A stretch of DNA of 64,000 nt from Acanthaster planci. Taxonomy: Eukaryota > Echinodermata > Asteroidea > Valvatida > Acanthasteridae. Position 1 is the stretch's first letter. Each line of letters opens with the position of its first letter. The notes below the pieces were generated by a model. That model had not been told where the DNA came from. It searched no databases and worked only from the letters and a program-made list of their open reading frames with translations. The position numbers and the translations under genes were made by a program. Shown in pieces: positions 46,260-58,900 of this stretch. Where the stretch lies: assembly GCF_001949145.1 (NCBI RefSeq), contig NW_019091409.1:1136564-1200563 (forward strand), given 5' to 3'.

Positions 46260-47100
46260 AGGGTCATTTCACAATAGTGCGCCACCAAGAGTTTGCAACG
46301 TAGAAGAGATAACCAGCACTGTGTATCTCAAGCCTACCCACATCNNNNNNNNNNNNNNNNNNNNNNNNNNNNNNNNNNNNNNNNNNNNNNNNNNNNNNNN
46401 NNNNNNNNNNNNNNNNNNNNNNNNNNNNNNNNNNNNNNNNNNNNNNNNNNNNNNNNNNNNNNNNNNNNNNNNNNNNNNNNNNNNNNNNNNNNNNNNNNNN
46501 NNNNNNNNNNNNNNNNNNNNNNNNNNNNNNNNNNNNNNNNNNNNNNNNNNNNNNNNNNNNNNNNNNNNNNNNNNNNNNNNNNNNNNNNNNNNNNNNNNNN
46601 NNNNNNNNNNNNNNNNNNNNNNNNNNNNNNNNNNNNNNNNNNNNNNNNNNNNNNNNNNNNNNNNNNNNNNNNNNNNNNNNNNNNNNNNNNNNNNNNNNNN
46701 NNNNNNNNNNNNNNNNNNNNNNNNNNNNNNNNNNNNNNNNNNNNNNNNNNNNNNNNNNNNNNNNNNNNNNNNNNNNNNNNNNNNNNNNNNNNNNNNNNNN
46801 NNNNNNNNNNNNNNNNNNNNNNNNNNNNNNNNNNNNNNNNNNNNNNNNNNNNNNNNNNNNNNNNNNNNNNNNNNNNNNNNNNNNNNNNNNNNNNNNNNNN
46901 NNNNNNNNNNNNNNNNNNNNNNNNNNNNNNNNNNNNNNNNCATCGATTATCTTTTTACTGTAGTTTGCAACGTGTTGGCCAATCACAATGTACGAAATTT
47001 GTCGACCCAATGTGCATTTGGAAAGGGTCGACAAATTTCGCGCGTAATGATTGGCCAACGTGTTGCAAACTCTTGGTGGCGCACTAGTGTGAATCGCCCG
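46260..47100 (-). mobile_element. Palindromic MITE, family copy D, itself interrupted
   Basis: The outer end at 46261-46300 reads GGGTCATTTCACAATAGTG then CCACCAAGAGTTTGCAACG. The rest, 46962-47100, reads AGTTTGCAACGTGTTGGCC and ends GTGTGAATCGCCCG before TA. Between them lies foreign DNA with the 596-N gap. AGTTTGCAACG (11 bp) is present on both sides (46290-46300 and 46962-46972), as expected of a target-site duplication. Confidence 0.75.
46345..46940. other. Assembly gap (596 N)
   Basis: The gap lies inside the element inserted in MITE copy D. Flanking known sequence is short (46301-46344 and 46941-46961) and not recognisable. Confidence 0.95.
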
Positions 47101-47760
47101 TAAAATATTAGCGTCGTCGAACAGCTCAACCAATGAGTATCTTCCATCTCAAAGGGTCACATGACTTCCTGCTAGAGTCATGTGCAAGAATTGGAGTGTC
47201 GTGTGTAAAATGGTGAAATACAGAATAAGAAGTCTAGAGCCGGTTGCGTGTAAGTGCTTACCCGCTCATCTGTGGTGAACGACTGACAGTGACAAAGTCT
47301 AAGGTTTCTGAATATTAGCATTTCAGGGAAACTTACCACGCCTAACCACGCAGCCACGTGGAGGGGAATTTCCGACATGCCAAGCTGAGCAGAGAAAACA
47401 CAAGGACAAAGGAGTGAAGCAACACACGATCACGCCAGAGTACAGCATTAATAACTTAATACAAAATTAGCGTCTCCGCTATGTACATTTCCAAATAAGC
47501 TAAATAAAAGACCCTGGAAATGCACAGAACGAGATTAAGTAAAACTAGGGGGCGTTGGAATTCCAACAAGATTTGCGGGTGCGCAAAAATATTTTCCTGT
47601 TTTGAAGGCTTGTTGATTTTGGTTGACGTGATCTGAATTTTTTTTAGATAAGCAGCTGTCCAAACACTGTATTTTCTTGGCGTTTGCGACTACAATTAAA
47701 CAGTATAGTTGGCCTATATAACTAAAAAGTAATTAAAAAACCCAGCAACGATAAAAAAAT

Positions 47761-49696
47761 ATCGGGAAATGATCGTCATTGTTTCAAAATCCACACACAC
47801 GTCCAGCTTCGTGAAAACAGTCAACAGATATCAACTCAAACTGAATAAAACAAATCTAACAACTACTTCCATGATTCTGCATGTTTATTACTACTGCGAC
47901 CATCGGATGACCATGGAACAATGTTACATGCACCACATATCGGGTAGGAAGGTTGGCCAAATGATTAATTATGGAATAATAATAATGATAATACTACACT
48001 GTACAACCCTTGAGACAAGAGTCAATATATGCCACTGTACAAGAAATAATTAAAATAATTTAATTATTGGTTTGCTCAAAAAGTAGGATTGACAGTGACG
48101 GAGAAAAGAATGAATACCAAATATGACAAACCTTGAGCAGTGGTAATAATTATGCAATAGTTCTCACATTTACAGTACAAATATTGAAAATCCCCTATAA
48201 AAGTCTGAACTGGTACAGTTTATTATAGTTCGGCTCAGTTCAGTTCAACTCAGTTAAGTTTTCCAAACGCCAAGTTAAGTCGTGAGGTCGGTATCAGGCA
48301 CACCAAACGCCCAAATGAAATAATAGGCCTGCAACCAAGAGATCAAACCGGAGTTTCGTTCTGTAACAATCGTATGGCATATACAAGTACAATGCATTAA
48401 GTTCGACCATGAGACTCAAAAAAGAAAGCTTGCCACGAATTCAGGCGACAAATTAACCATGAAATTGTCCTTTTTAGAGTCAACATATGAACGGAAAATT
48501 TNTCACAGAGACCAAAGTGACAACAATGAGAGACTTTGAGATGGTAATTCGGCAGGAAATGCTACATCCAGACTATTAAAATTACACATTCGGTTCGAGC
48601 AAACTTTCCGCGTTACTCAAACTTTGAAGATGGTCTGGAAATTAAAAAGAAGAAACCGCATGCACGCACATTCCAAGACGGCGCATCACAGATGGTAACG
48701 TAAAGCAACAGAAACTCTAAGCATAAAGTCCGGTTTCTTCACTGCTCTTGACAACCATCACATACATCCTCACAGAAACACTGATCAATTACACGACCGT
48801 AAATTCAATTTCTTTACAAAATCTAGTCATTTATGACTACATCATGCAAATTGAACGAATTTGTTACCAGAGGATGTCTACCGACGACGTAATCGTTTTG
48901 TCTCAGCGATTAGGCCTGTAACAAAAAAATACCAAAGGTACGGGATCCCCGAAAAACCAAATTTTTATTCACCCGTACCCAACGTTGGACAAATAAGTAA
49001 ATAAAACAAAATGCTCAGCGTTCTAACAGAGTGAATAGATTCAGAGTGCGGGTGGTACAACATTTTAAAACCTTTAGTTTAGCAATTACATTAAGAGGAG
49101 GCAAAACCACTCGCAAACGCCCCTAATATTCAAGAGGGCGAGATTTTGAAATAGTATATCAGACAACTTGAAACTAATAGTGACTTCCAAACACGGTTAA
49201 AACGAGTGGATGCGCTGTATAGGGGCAAAGAATAAAATTGCAAAAAAGGCAAAAAGGTTCATCAAAACCAAAATTGATCATTTATTGGAATCGTGTCAAA
49301 TCTGAAATCCCATTTTTCAATGGGACAAACCTTAAGTACTGTCACAATTATGTGGTCGAAGGTGGTAATATAAGCATGGATATAATGTCATACTTTTCAT
49401 CTGGAAGAAAGTTGATTCACAGTGACTGGGTACTGGACATAGCAGCACAGTCTAAGAGCACCCCATTTGATTCCTCATCATGGTGCCAGTCAGCTGTCTC
49501 CTTGGGGTGATTCTAGGATTTCTGTGAAATAATACGGACATGGTGATACAAAGGTGTTTTTGAGATAAGAAGACATGTTTTTGTTTGCCTCAGGCATACT
49601 TGGCCATTTTCACTCATGAATGTCGATATGTGCGCACATCATTAATTTTTAAAATACACTGGTAAAATGTACCACCATATCCGTTTTAAAAATGTG
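47761..49696. other. Intergenic between pseudogene and CP3; no gene seen
   Basis: I found no clear match to CP1 exons 9-10 here, so the tail of the CP1 copy seems deleted or too diverged. One undetermined base is at 48502. Short open frames (for example 49238-49510) show no recognisable domain. Confidence 0.4.
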
Positions 49697-49954
49697 GTTC
49701 TGTATAATTAGGCTGTTGCAGCAATATGTACTTTGCACAGAGGAAGTAGACCAGATAACTCCAGTTTGTTTTATCTTGCTTTATCTGTGCTCCGCTTGAG
49801 AGCTGCAACATCTGCATCTTCATTTGTTCCGGTCTGCAACTCTTGCGTGACAGGCCTCGTGCCAAGAATCTTTGTTAAAAAGAGGCACCTACGGAGGCCC
49901 ATGCCAGTCAACTTGTGGCAGCGCGAGCCGTTCTGGTTAGAGAATTAGGACGCC
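49697..49954 (+). promoter_or_regulatory. CP3 5' flank, conserved with CP2
   Basis: This aligns with 31000-31261 upstream of CP2. The TTTGTTAAAAAGAGGC block begins at 49871, 84 bp before the ATG, compared with 71 bp in CP2. Confidence 0.5.
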
Positions 49955-52900
49955 ATGAAGTCGCTATTTGTATTGATGACGCTCTTCGCCGTCTCGCACG
50001 GAAAGAGTTACGATGGGTAAGTTTCTTGATATAGTTTTAGGGAGTCATCCATGTTAAGGATGTCTGCAACTTTAATGAGAAAAAGACCGAAAACTACGAA
50101 AATATTCGTTCCAGTTTTCTTGATAAAGTCAAGTATGATTGCTTGAGAATACTCCACAAGAACCCTAAAATTCTCTTGTACATTTTAAAAGTGACAATTC
50201 CCCGAGCCTCATTTTTCTCTGAGATGTTGCATTTCCAGCTGTGACATAATTGTAATCAACACCAACCGCAGAGGTGGTAGCGAGTCTGTTTTTGCAAGTC
50301 TAAGTCAAGTTAAACGACAACTTTTGGAAGTCTAAGCCACGTCACAAGTCATTTGATCACAGACCAAGTCAAGTCAAGTCACAAATTAATTTGCTCCAAA
50401 CGAGCAAGTCAAAATTTGTTGACCAAGTACAAGTCAAGCCGCACATTATTTTGTCTAGCTGTAAAAATTAAACGGCGCTGGGCATCAACTTAACAGGCGT
50501 AGTCCTAGAGCCATTTTTTGGGGGGTAGGCCCTTTGCACTTGACATCACCTTTTGACTTTAGCTACGGCTGTTTCCTTTTGCAATTTATGGGAGGGGATA
50601 GGGGAGTAAAGGCTTCCCTTGTAGAACCTCGTCTGCAACTTATGTCTTGCAAGTTTTAGTTACATGTGCACATATGTACTCACACTTTCTCGTGCGATAT
50701 ACCAGGTGTACTGTTGCTCACCCACAACCCTTGATAAGACGTTCTAACGCCCTCATGTTTTACTCATTCCTTGCGTTCCCAGGGTCTCTTATTTATCTCA
50801 GCTTTGCATACGGAAATGTGCAGGCCGCTGACATTTTAGTTATTCATGCTACCCTCTGGCGTGTTCGCGTGTTCCTTCACTCCGTTGTCTTTGTGTTTTC
50901 TCTGCTAAATTTGGCATGTTGGAATTTCTCCATCCACGTGGCTGTGTGGTTTGGCGTGGTGAGGTTCCCTGAATGCAAATATTCGGTTACCTCTGACTTT
51001 GTAACTGTCGGTCATTCTCCAAAATGATTGTGTAGTTCCTTTTTGCACCCGAAACTAGACGTTTGTACACGTGACGTCTTATTCTGCACTTCGCCCTTTT
51101 TACACACGACACTTAGGATGCGTTCGCAAGGTTACTCCTGTTAACACGAGTAGGATGCGTGAGCATTACACCCCCCAGCTAAAGTATATTCACGCTGACC
51201 TATCGTACTTCAGCCGTTTGAGCGCTTATGAGTGTACTCGTGTTAACATGAGTAGCTCGCTCGCAGATGATTCTTGCACACGACTCTAGCATGAAGTCAG
51301 GTGACCCTTGAAATAGAAGACTCCCAATGGTTGAAAGCTTTAACGACATTCATATTGTCTTGATATCTAAGCCTCTAAAACCTATAAATACGGCATGATT
51401 TTGGCTAGCTCGTCGGTCAGGTGCGGCGGGACGAAACCCTTAGCGTAACCTAATGTAGTGCTGGAGTTGGACCATTTCCGAGAATAGTGCAGTAGTTCTG
51501 AACACCCGTTCTTATGATAAAGTGCGGGGGGGTAACCCCAAATCAAGCTTGCTTTGCTTTGACCGAGTGGAGAAAGTTGCAGCATCGAGCGGCCCACCAT
51601 CTCAAGTCCGAACCGTTGGCCGAGAGAGACACACCAGCGTCAAGCGGTGGGGGACGGGGGGACATGTAATATAGCAATTGTCCTTCCACTACTTTCCAAA
51701 ACCTAAATTAAAATGTATATTAGACATAAGCATTTGTAAAAAAAAATTGCTGAAGTAGCCAGTAATTGTCTTAAATCACAACACAGAGCAACTATACTCC
51801 AAAATTTCCCGGGCCCCTGAGCGGGTCCTGGACCCCACGCCGCTCAGGGTTTCGCGCTTCACGCTCACGCTCATCAGGGCCACCCCCCCTTATGTATACG
51901 ATGCGATATACCCGTACCGTATCCACTTTGTTTGACTTGCATTTCCAATGCTCTTGTCAAGCCATCGTTTAGTTACACACAACTTCGCCTCTTATGTGTA
52001 GCCCTGTTAAGCGGATAGGTGGAAAAAATATGTTTTTACGTACAAGCACGAATTTTAGCATAGTTCAGAGTTATGGCCTTGGTAATGTTTTGAGGAGTGG
52101 GGGCACTCTTTTTGGCTCCAAATACCGTATTTGGCATAAGGGGCCGACTTCTTGTATTGTTATTTATGTATGGCTAAAAGGCTCAAGGGAATCCGAAAAA
52201 CATCCAGATGTGTGTGTATTGAAGATTCAGATTCATTTGGCATTGTACAAATGGTATTTATTGGAAAATCAGTGGGAAAAATGACCACGAAGTGCAATGA
52301 TATTTGGCTCAAGGACCTTGATACATTATTGTTATTTATTCAAGTAAGACTAAAGGGTACAACGTAATCTGAACGACATCCAGGTAATATGTACATGTGC
52401 ATTCAAGAGTCAGGTTCATTTTTTGTTGTACAAATTGCTGGAAATGTGGCGGCCAAATATGGCGGCCACACTTGAGAGGGTCGACCTATTATTCGACCGT
52501 TAGAGGTACAGCTAAATATTTGATGCTTATTTTTTCAGGCTCAACAATTCTTTACTTGCAAAAACGCATTTCATGTTTGAAATATGTTGGCCAATTTTGT
52601 GCAAAGACGTCTAACCCCGAAATTGGTTTATATAAACACCTATATATGAAATAAATATGCTCACGTCAAGAAATATGGAGGCACATAATCCTCAGAATGT
52701 CCTGCTGAATGACATCCATAAGGATCTCAGGACGATTCTGAAAAGTAACGTGCTGTTCATAATTTTAGTTGATAACATGTTAATAAGAACTTGAACAAAC
52801 ACAATAAATGGTGTGCTACATATAAAGTGCAGTAGCGACACAAAGGATTTAATTTCAAAGATGCCTTTCTGGATTTGCACTGCCCTTAGAGCAGTTTTTT

Positions 52901-55900
52901 ATGCTAAATCTATAATAGCTCTTTCGGTAAATTGCCGGCCCTTGATTTGGTTGTCCACGTCGGTTTGCTTTGGGTAGATTAAGTCATTCCTCAGTTTTTA
53001 ATTTATGCCCAGCGTCAGTACCGGCCCTTTTGATGTGCTTTACAAATTGAAATGCAGCACAAATTAGATGGATGGCATCCATGGATCCGTATTTGTAGGT
53101 GAACCTTTTTGCTTGTTTGGTTTAGCTTTGTGCAACAAAGAGTTAGTGTTATCATGAGGAGAGTGAATCTCTTAAGGTCAGCTCCGTCCTCTTCGTGGAT
53201 TTGAGCTGGCCCTGTGTCGTAGCATAAGAACGTGGACTATACATTTTTTTTCACACTCTGCCACGTTTCCCATGGATGTATTGTTCCTTTGGTACTGAAA
53301 ACAGAGACTGTCTCAGCCAGTGAAGCCTCAGAGACATGGTTAAAATAAAAGAGGAAATAGGAAGTCAATTCCTTGGGAAGCGCAAAAACCTGTTGAAATC
53401 TAAGGTGACACAAATATTGCCTATTCAGCTATAGTCACATCAGTTTATCAAGTAGGACAAAAGACAAACAAAAGGACAAGATATTTAATCCTATACCACT
53501 ATTAAACTATCAAAGCCTCTATCAGATCAAATCAAAAAGAACAGTGTTATTGTCTTGTCCTCCATGAAAGAGGTCCAGTGAAACCTAGAAGGTTTCTTTA
53601 CTTGAAATGATCGTTCTTTATTTACATTTTATACCAGTCACTTCATGGTAATCTGAATGACTTTTTTCAACATAACAGCTTGAAGTCTCAAGCCAGAACC
53701 GAGTGTGGGCAAGCCATTAGATTTGTTGGGTATAACAATCTCCTTGGAAATTGCAAACGGTCTCTGAGAATTCATGGAAATAAGAGTGATTGGGGCCCTC
53801 TAAGACAACAGATTACAATTCCGAGTATGGAGGGTTACTATCAACTACTTTTGACATGTACTGTGTAAAACCTCCATTTCATATAACGTCGCCTTTCCAT
53901 ATGCGCGTCAGTACTTGCGCCTCGCGGTGCGTATCCGTCAAAATTGATTCTGACGGCCGAATGCAACGCACACGTGTATTATGTTATGGAGTTGATTTTG
54001 GGTCCGTGAGTGAAACGCATGAACCCAGCCTGTACGCAACGCACCAAAAAATGTACATACGGAGAGGCGTCTTTACTCGTTTAACTCCTTCTGGCAATGA
54101 GGAGACTGACACATGATGTTGCATTTTGCAGATGCACACAAATGAAGGTTTTTTTTACATAACTTTCTCTGGCAAACTGTGGACAATGTTGTTCTGTCTG
54201 TGGCAGCAGTAACCAACGAGATATCAGAGCTGTTGATAGAGCTGTTTCATCATATGCATTTATGTTTTACTTTTGGTTTTGTTTACCCATGTTTCCAGAG
54301 AAATGAAATAAATAAATAAGGCTCCGATGAATGATGCGTCCGAATTTTTTAATACTTGCCTGCGGCCTGAAATTACGCACGAGTCTTATATGGTAGCAAC
54401 CAGAGGCGGCTGATCGAGTCATCTGTGATTTCAAGCCGCATCCAAGTGATTCAGACGTTGCCTTGGGCAGAAAAAACCGAAATAGAAATCACGAGCCGAT
54501 AGAATTCTTACGCTGATTTCTTGAGAACGCAAGGCTCAAATTGACAGACCTAATTTAAAACGTTAATAGGTTTGACTGAGTACATTTCTGACTTGCGTTG
54601 GTGACAAGTCGTTGTGTGCAAAACTAAGTAAAGTTACAAGTCATTTTCTGCCAGTCTAAGTCAAGTCACAAGTAACTCGAGTCCAAGTCAAGTGACTCGA
54701 TCTACAACTCTGCCCGCACGAAACTAGTGGGCCCCAAAGGGATTCCCGAGAACTTCTTATTTCATAGAACAGTGTGCAAGAGCTAAAGGCAAGCATTAAT
54801 TCCTATATCGAACACTGGCTGGATGTGGAAGGGCAATGCTCACCAGCCTAGTTATCTCACTGAGAAAGGTGTGGAATACTTTTATCTCACGACAACGTGG
54901 CTCACTTTGATGCCCAATTAGACAATCCTCCCTTGTGTTGTGTGTGAAGATTATTTTGGGAAAAACATTTTCTGAAAGAGAGCTTTCACAGTTTGCCTTT
55001 ATAATTCTCTACCTTTCCACCTTTTTCAGGTATCAAGTATTTGAAATCACACCCAAAACAGGAATTCAGTTTCAACAGATGATGGATTTGGACATGGAAC
55101 TCTTCGACGACGTATGTACAGGAGTGTCTTATAGAACTTAAAGAAGCATTCTTGACTAGAAGAATCTGAGACTTAATCCGCAGAGAGGTCATTACATGTC
55201 GGACCAACACACTTTTTGTTCTTAGGTCTTCAGATTTCGGTAAAAACTGCTGCGCCTGACATCAATGAAAAATAAATGAATGTCAATTTTAAGCGGAATC
55301 CGAACTTCATTGTGGTCAGGGCAGAGATCAACAAAAATGGGCAGTTTTAACTTAACGTAAATTCTGACTTTTAATGAAAATGACGGATAGCCTTCTCATT
55401 TTGTATCAAATATATGCAAATGCGGTATCAAAATAATAGGAAGAACATGCTCCTTTCACCGATGTGGAAATTTAGCTTTGTGAATCAAGAGTCAAGATAA
55501 CCTTTGACAAGCGTTTGTGACCTTTGAACCCATTTTAAAAACAATGTACGATTACTTATGAAAGTATTTCCTGTTCTAGAAGAATCCGCCTAAATCTTTC
55601 CGTGGTATTTAAAATAAAAAATGTGGTAATTTTCTACAATTGGTCAGCTTAGAATAATTATGTCAATTTTGTGTGTAATCCTTAAACAGGAATTATGAAC
55701 GCAATTAATTTATGCTCTAAAATGAAATTAACCCTAAGGTGCATGTAAAATCATGTATTGATATCGGAGGATTGGAACAGTTAGGGTTAATTAAGTTTTG
55801 AATGGTTTTCAGAGCCAGAGCTCACAAAATCATCATTTTATTTGAGGAGACTATTTGAAAAATTTAGGAACATACGGTAATTGAGTCTGAATGTATGAGG

Positions 55901-58900
55901 ACTAAGGAGCTGTCATGTGTTGACTGGGCAAAACACGTGAGGGTGCTAGACAACATGTACTTACTATACTACAGTACTTCGCCTTGCACCTTGCATAGCC
56001 ACAATTGAGTACATGCAAGTCAACAGTGTTGCACAAATTTTAACCCTAACCGCAGCACATTGTTTTCCAGAGATTGAGCCTTTGAGGGTAGGGCCTATTA
56101 GAGCAACTCTTTGCAGCCATTTGGACATCATTTTCGCATGTAGCCATGAGCTTCAAACGACTCCAAAAACAAAACCATACGTCTGGTTGAGATCAAAATT
56201 CACATTTATGCTGCAGATTTTTCCCCCTCTCCCAGTGTCTTTTAGGGTTAAAACTTGTATATTGTTTTTCAAATACTCTAATTCTTTGGAAAGAGTGTAA
56301 GAAAGTGAAGCCAGTCTCGCTGTGTTCAACTGTAGCCAATTTCTCTTTCTACTGTTCCACCATTTCATCTAGGGCTGTTAGCTGTGGAACCCGTTGAATT
56401 CCAAGTATCAGACCAAGGTGCTGATATTTTTGTAACGTCCTATCATAATGTTGTCATCCTTAACTCTTTGGAGCATTCCAAAGATTACATACAAAACTGG
56501 CATACAAGCGCAGAAATCATTACCAAAATCTGAAGATCTAAGGTCAAAAGGTGTGTTGCACTGACATGGAATGACCCAGTGGTTTTGCTATGTACGTAAA
56601 AATATACGGAGACTCAGGCATGCCATACACTTTGCGAGACATTCAATCCAGTGATGTATCCGCGGGGCAGGGGCAGGGGCAGGGGGAAACGTGCCCCCCC
56701 CACCCCAGGCCTTTTTTTTGAAAGATAATACTTCACAGGAGAGTAGGAATGAAAGTAATCGGTACATTTATTTATCAAATATTAGAACCTGAAGCCTGAG
56801 AAGATATTACTATTTGATTCCCCCACCATCACGTTGAATGCGCCCGAAGCCGCATTCAGTCCAGTCTTTTCAAAAAAGCGATGAATTGTTAATTTTTTCA
56901 TTTGATAAAATTGGAAGTCAAACAATTGAAAAAAAGAAGAAATGCGTGCATACCGAAAACATAACTCAATAGTAGAAATGAAATGGTTTCATTTACTACT
57001 GCCAACCTACAGCTTGATTTCTTGAAGACCAGTGCCGTCGGCAAACCCAGTAAAGTGATCGTGCCTCCCATGCACGTGGACAAGCTCAAGGAAGCTTTGG
57101 AAGAGTTGCGGATTGAATTTGAAGTATACATTGACAACCTCCAACCCCTCATTGACGAAGAGACGAGAGCTATCACCTCACGCGAGAAGGCCACAACCTT
57201 GGCAAGCTTCGATTACAACGTATACCACAGCGCGCAAGAGGTGGGATCAACTTTTACTCGATTAAAATGTGAAAACGAACGAGCTGTGTTCTATAACTGA
57301 GATATAAATTTGTGATGGGCGAGTCACTTAAAAAATGGCTGCAAGTACTATTTCAGATTTTTCGTTTCATCACATTACTGGTTCTGTAAAGGTTCCGCAA
57401 ATTTTACATTGGCTATTAATGGTAGATACAAATTTGAAAAAAAAAATGATGCCAGGGATAAATGACGCGTGGGTGTCGTTCAAGTGAAAATAACGGGAAG
57501 AGACCCTCGCTCACTGTGGTCGCTGAACTTGTTGCAATTTTTGTTTATTCTTGTTTAGATCTTGGACTGGGTGACAGACTTCAGCCAAACCGAGTCCACA
57601 AGTTCCCTTACCATCAAGGAAATCTATTTGGGGGATTCAGCTGAGGGATTTGCCATGAAGGCACTGAAGGTGAGAAAAGCACAGCATAGTGCACAGCTGT
57701 CTTTAGTTCACAGCTACTTGGTATTGTCCTGCAGGGAGATTATCTCCTCAAATTTAGCGATGGTCAGGAGTTTCAACCTCTTTTACCTCCATTTATATGA
57801 AAAGGTCAAAATAGAGACAAGGATAAAAACAAAATGAAAAGAATTTACCCTTATTTAGGATACAGTTTTATGTCTCAAAACAAAAAGAAGCGGGACTTAG
57901 AAACTGACGTAGTGATTAGTACTTGTAATTAGAATTGAATTTTGATTCATCATTACCCATCGCTTCAAGCAAACAGCATTACAAACCCCAGTCCGATCAG
58001 CTTTAAGTTGGTTGTTGCAAGTATACGGTTATCGACTTTTCAACAAGAAAAACAGGTTCTACTCAAATGCTACCTTGTCAACATAAATGTTTTTACATAC
58101 GCGCTTCTCAAACTAAAGTTCATTTTCTAGGTTCTGCCACGTGCTGAACAGTACGTTTCCTCTTACAGATTTCTACAGGGAGCGGCCGGCTTGGTGCTTA
58201 CACCCAAGGGGGCTTACATGGTAGAGAATGGATCGCACCTGCCACTGTCCTCAACCTCGTCCAAAAGGTCAGAAAATGCATGGCATATCTCATACCCACA
58301 TAATGTTCCCCTTTTCAAAGATCCAGAGTTGACAGGTATTTTCGCGTGTTCCCCAAGCAACAAACACAATGCTGATGAGGGAAATTTCGAGGTTTCTCTG
58401 CAGAGAGTAGCAAACTCGTGTAGGGTTGGAATAGCAGCTCATCTCCTGAGCTGCAACATATTCTGCTGCTTTTTTGAAAGACGTCAAATGTCTGCAAGTG
58501 ACATGTACCTTATGCAGTGACCTTCAAAAAATGCACATTCACCCAGCCCTAAATGCTCATAGCAACAGGATATTCCCGATCCCGTAGAGTCAACCCTTCT
58601 GATGCTCTGTTTAATTTGCCAGTTCGTAGCAGCCTTCAAAAGTGGGGACAGCGTAGCCACCCAGTTTTTCAACAAGTTTGACTGGTACGTTCTCCCTCTA
58701 CTCAACCCTGACGGTTACCACTACACTCGCCCAGAATCGGTAAGTCTCATTTTCAACAATGCCGTAACCTGATTGCTCATCAAATTACTCTTGGTAGGTG
58801 TCTCCCATGTGTCGAACTGAGAGTGAAATTGTTTCAATACGTCCCTGACACAGCTTCGTAACAATGCATACACACAAGTTCGAGAAATGATGGGTGATTT

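Larger units (their letters stand above)
46100..47610 (-). repeat. Dispersed repeat R1, minus-strand copy interrupted by a MITE
   Basis: Read on the minus strand from 47610 to 46100, this aligns with 50715-51515. Shared words include CCAGGGTCT(T/C)TTATTTA, GGAAATGT(A/G)CA, GTGTTTTCTCTGCT, CACGTGGCTG(C/T)GTGGTT, GAAGTCA(T/G)GTGACCC and GCTAGCTCGTCGGTCAG-like sequence. A MITE copy (46260-47100) lies inside this copy and is absent from the other. The family is not identified. Confidence 0.75.
44024..47760 (+). pseudogene. Decayed CP1-type carboxypeptidase copy (exon 8 and following intron), split by insertions
   Basis: 44024-44279 matches CP1 exon 8 (27104-27321). Shared stretches are AGTTCCATGTGCACACGAAT versus CGTTCCATATGCACATGGAT, ATCCACGCCTACGG versus GTCCACGCCTACGG, and the end GATATGGTGAGATGG with the old donor still present. 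The reading frame is broken and the middle is poorly conserved. The following intron also matches: GATTTGTGTATCAATACTGA near 44494 against GATTTGTGTATCAGTATTAG near 27522, and GATTGCATTGTTGTCTT-like sequence near 44725 and 27780. Homology stops near 44765 and resumes near 47647 (AGCTGTCCAAACACTGTATT against AGCTGTCCAAACGTTGTATT at 27861), continuing to about 47760. The sequence between is inserted repeats plus an assembly gap. Exon 8 would carry the third zinc ligand; here the motif reads NIHAYG instead of DVHAYG. I found no trace of the other exons. Confidence 0.8.

Noticed and set aside
50647-51027. 126-codon hydrophobic open frame in CP3 intron 1
   Set aside because: It overlaps the R1 repeat, and the corresponding frame is not kept in the other copy.
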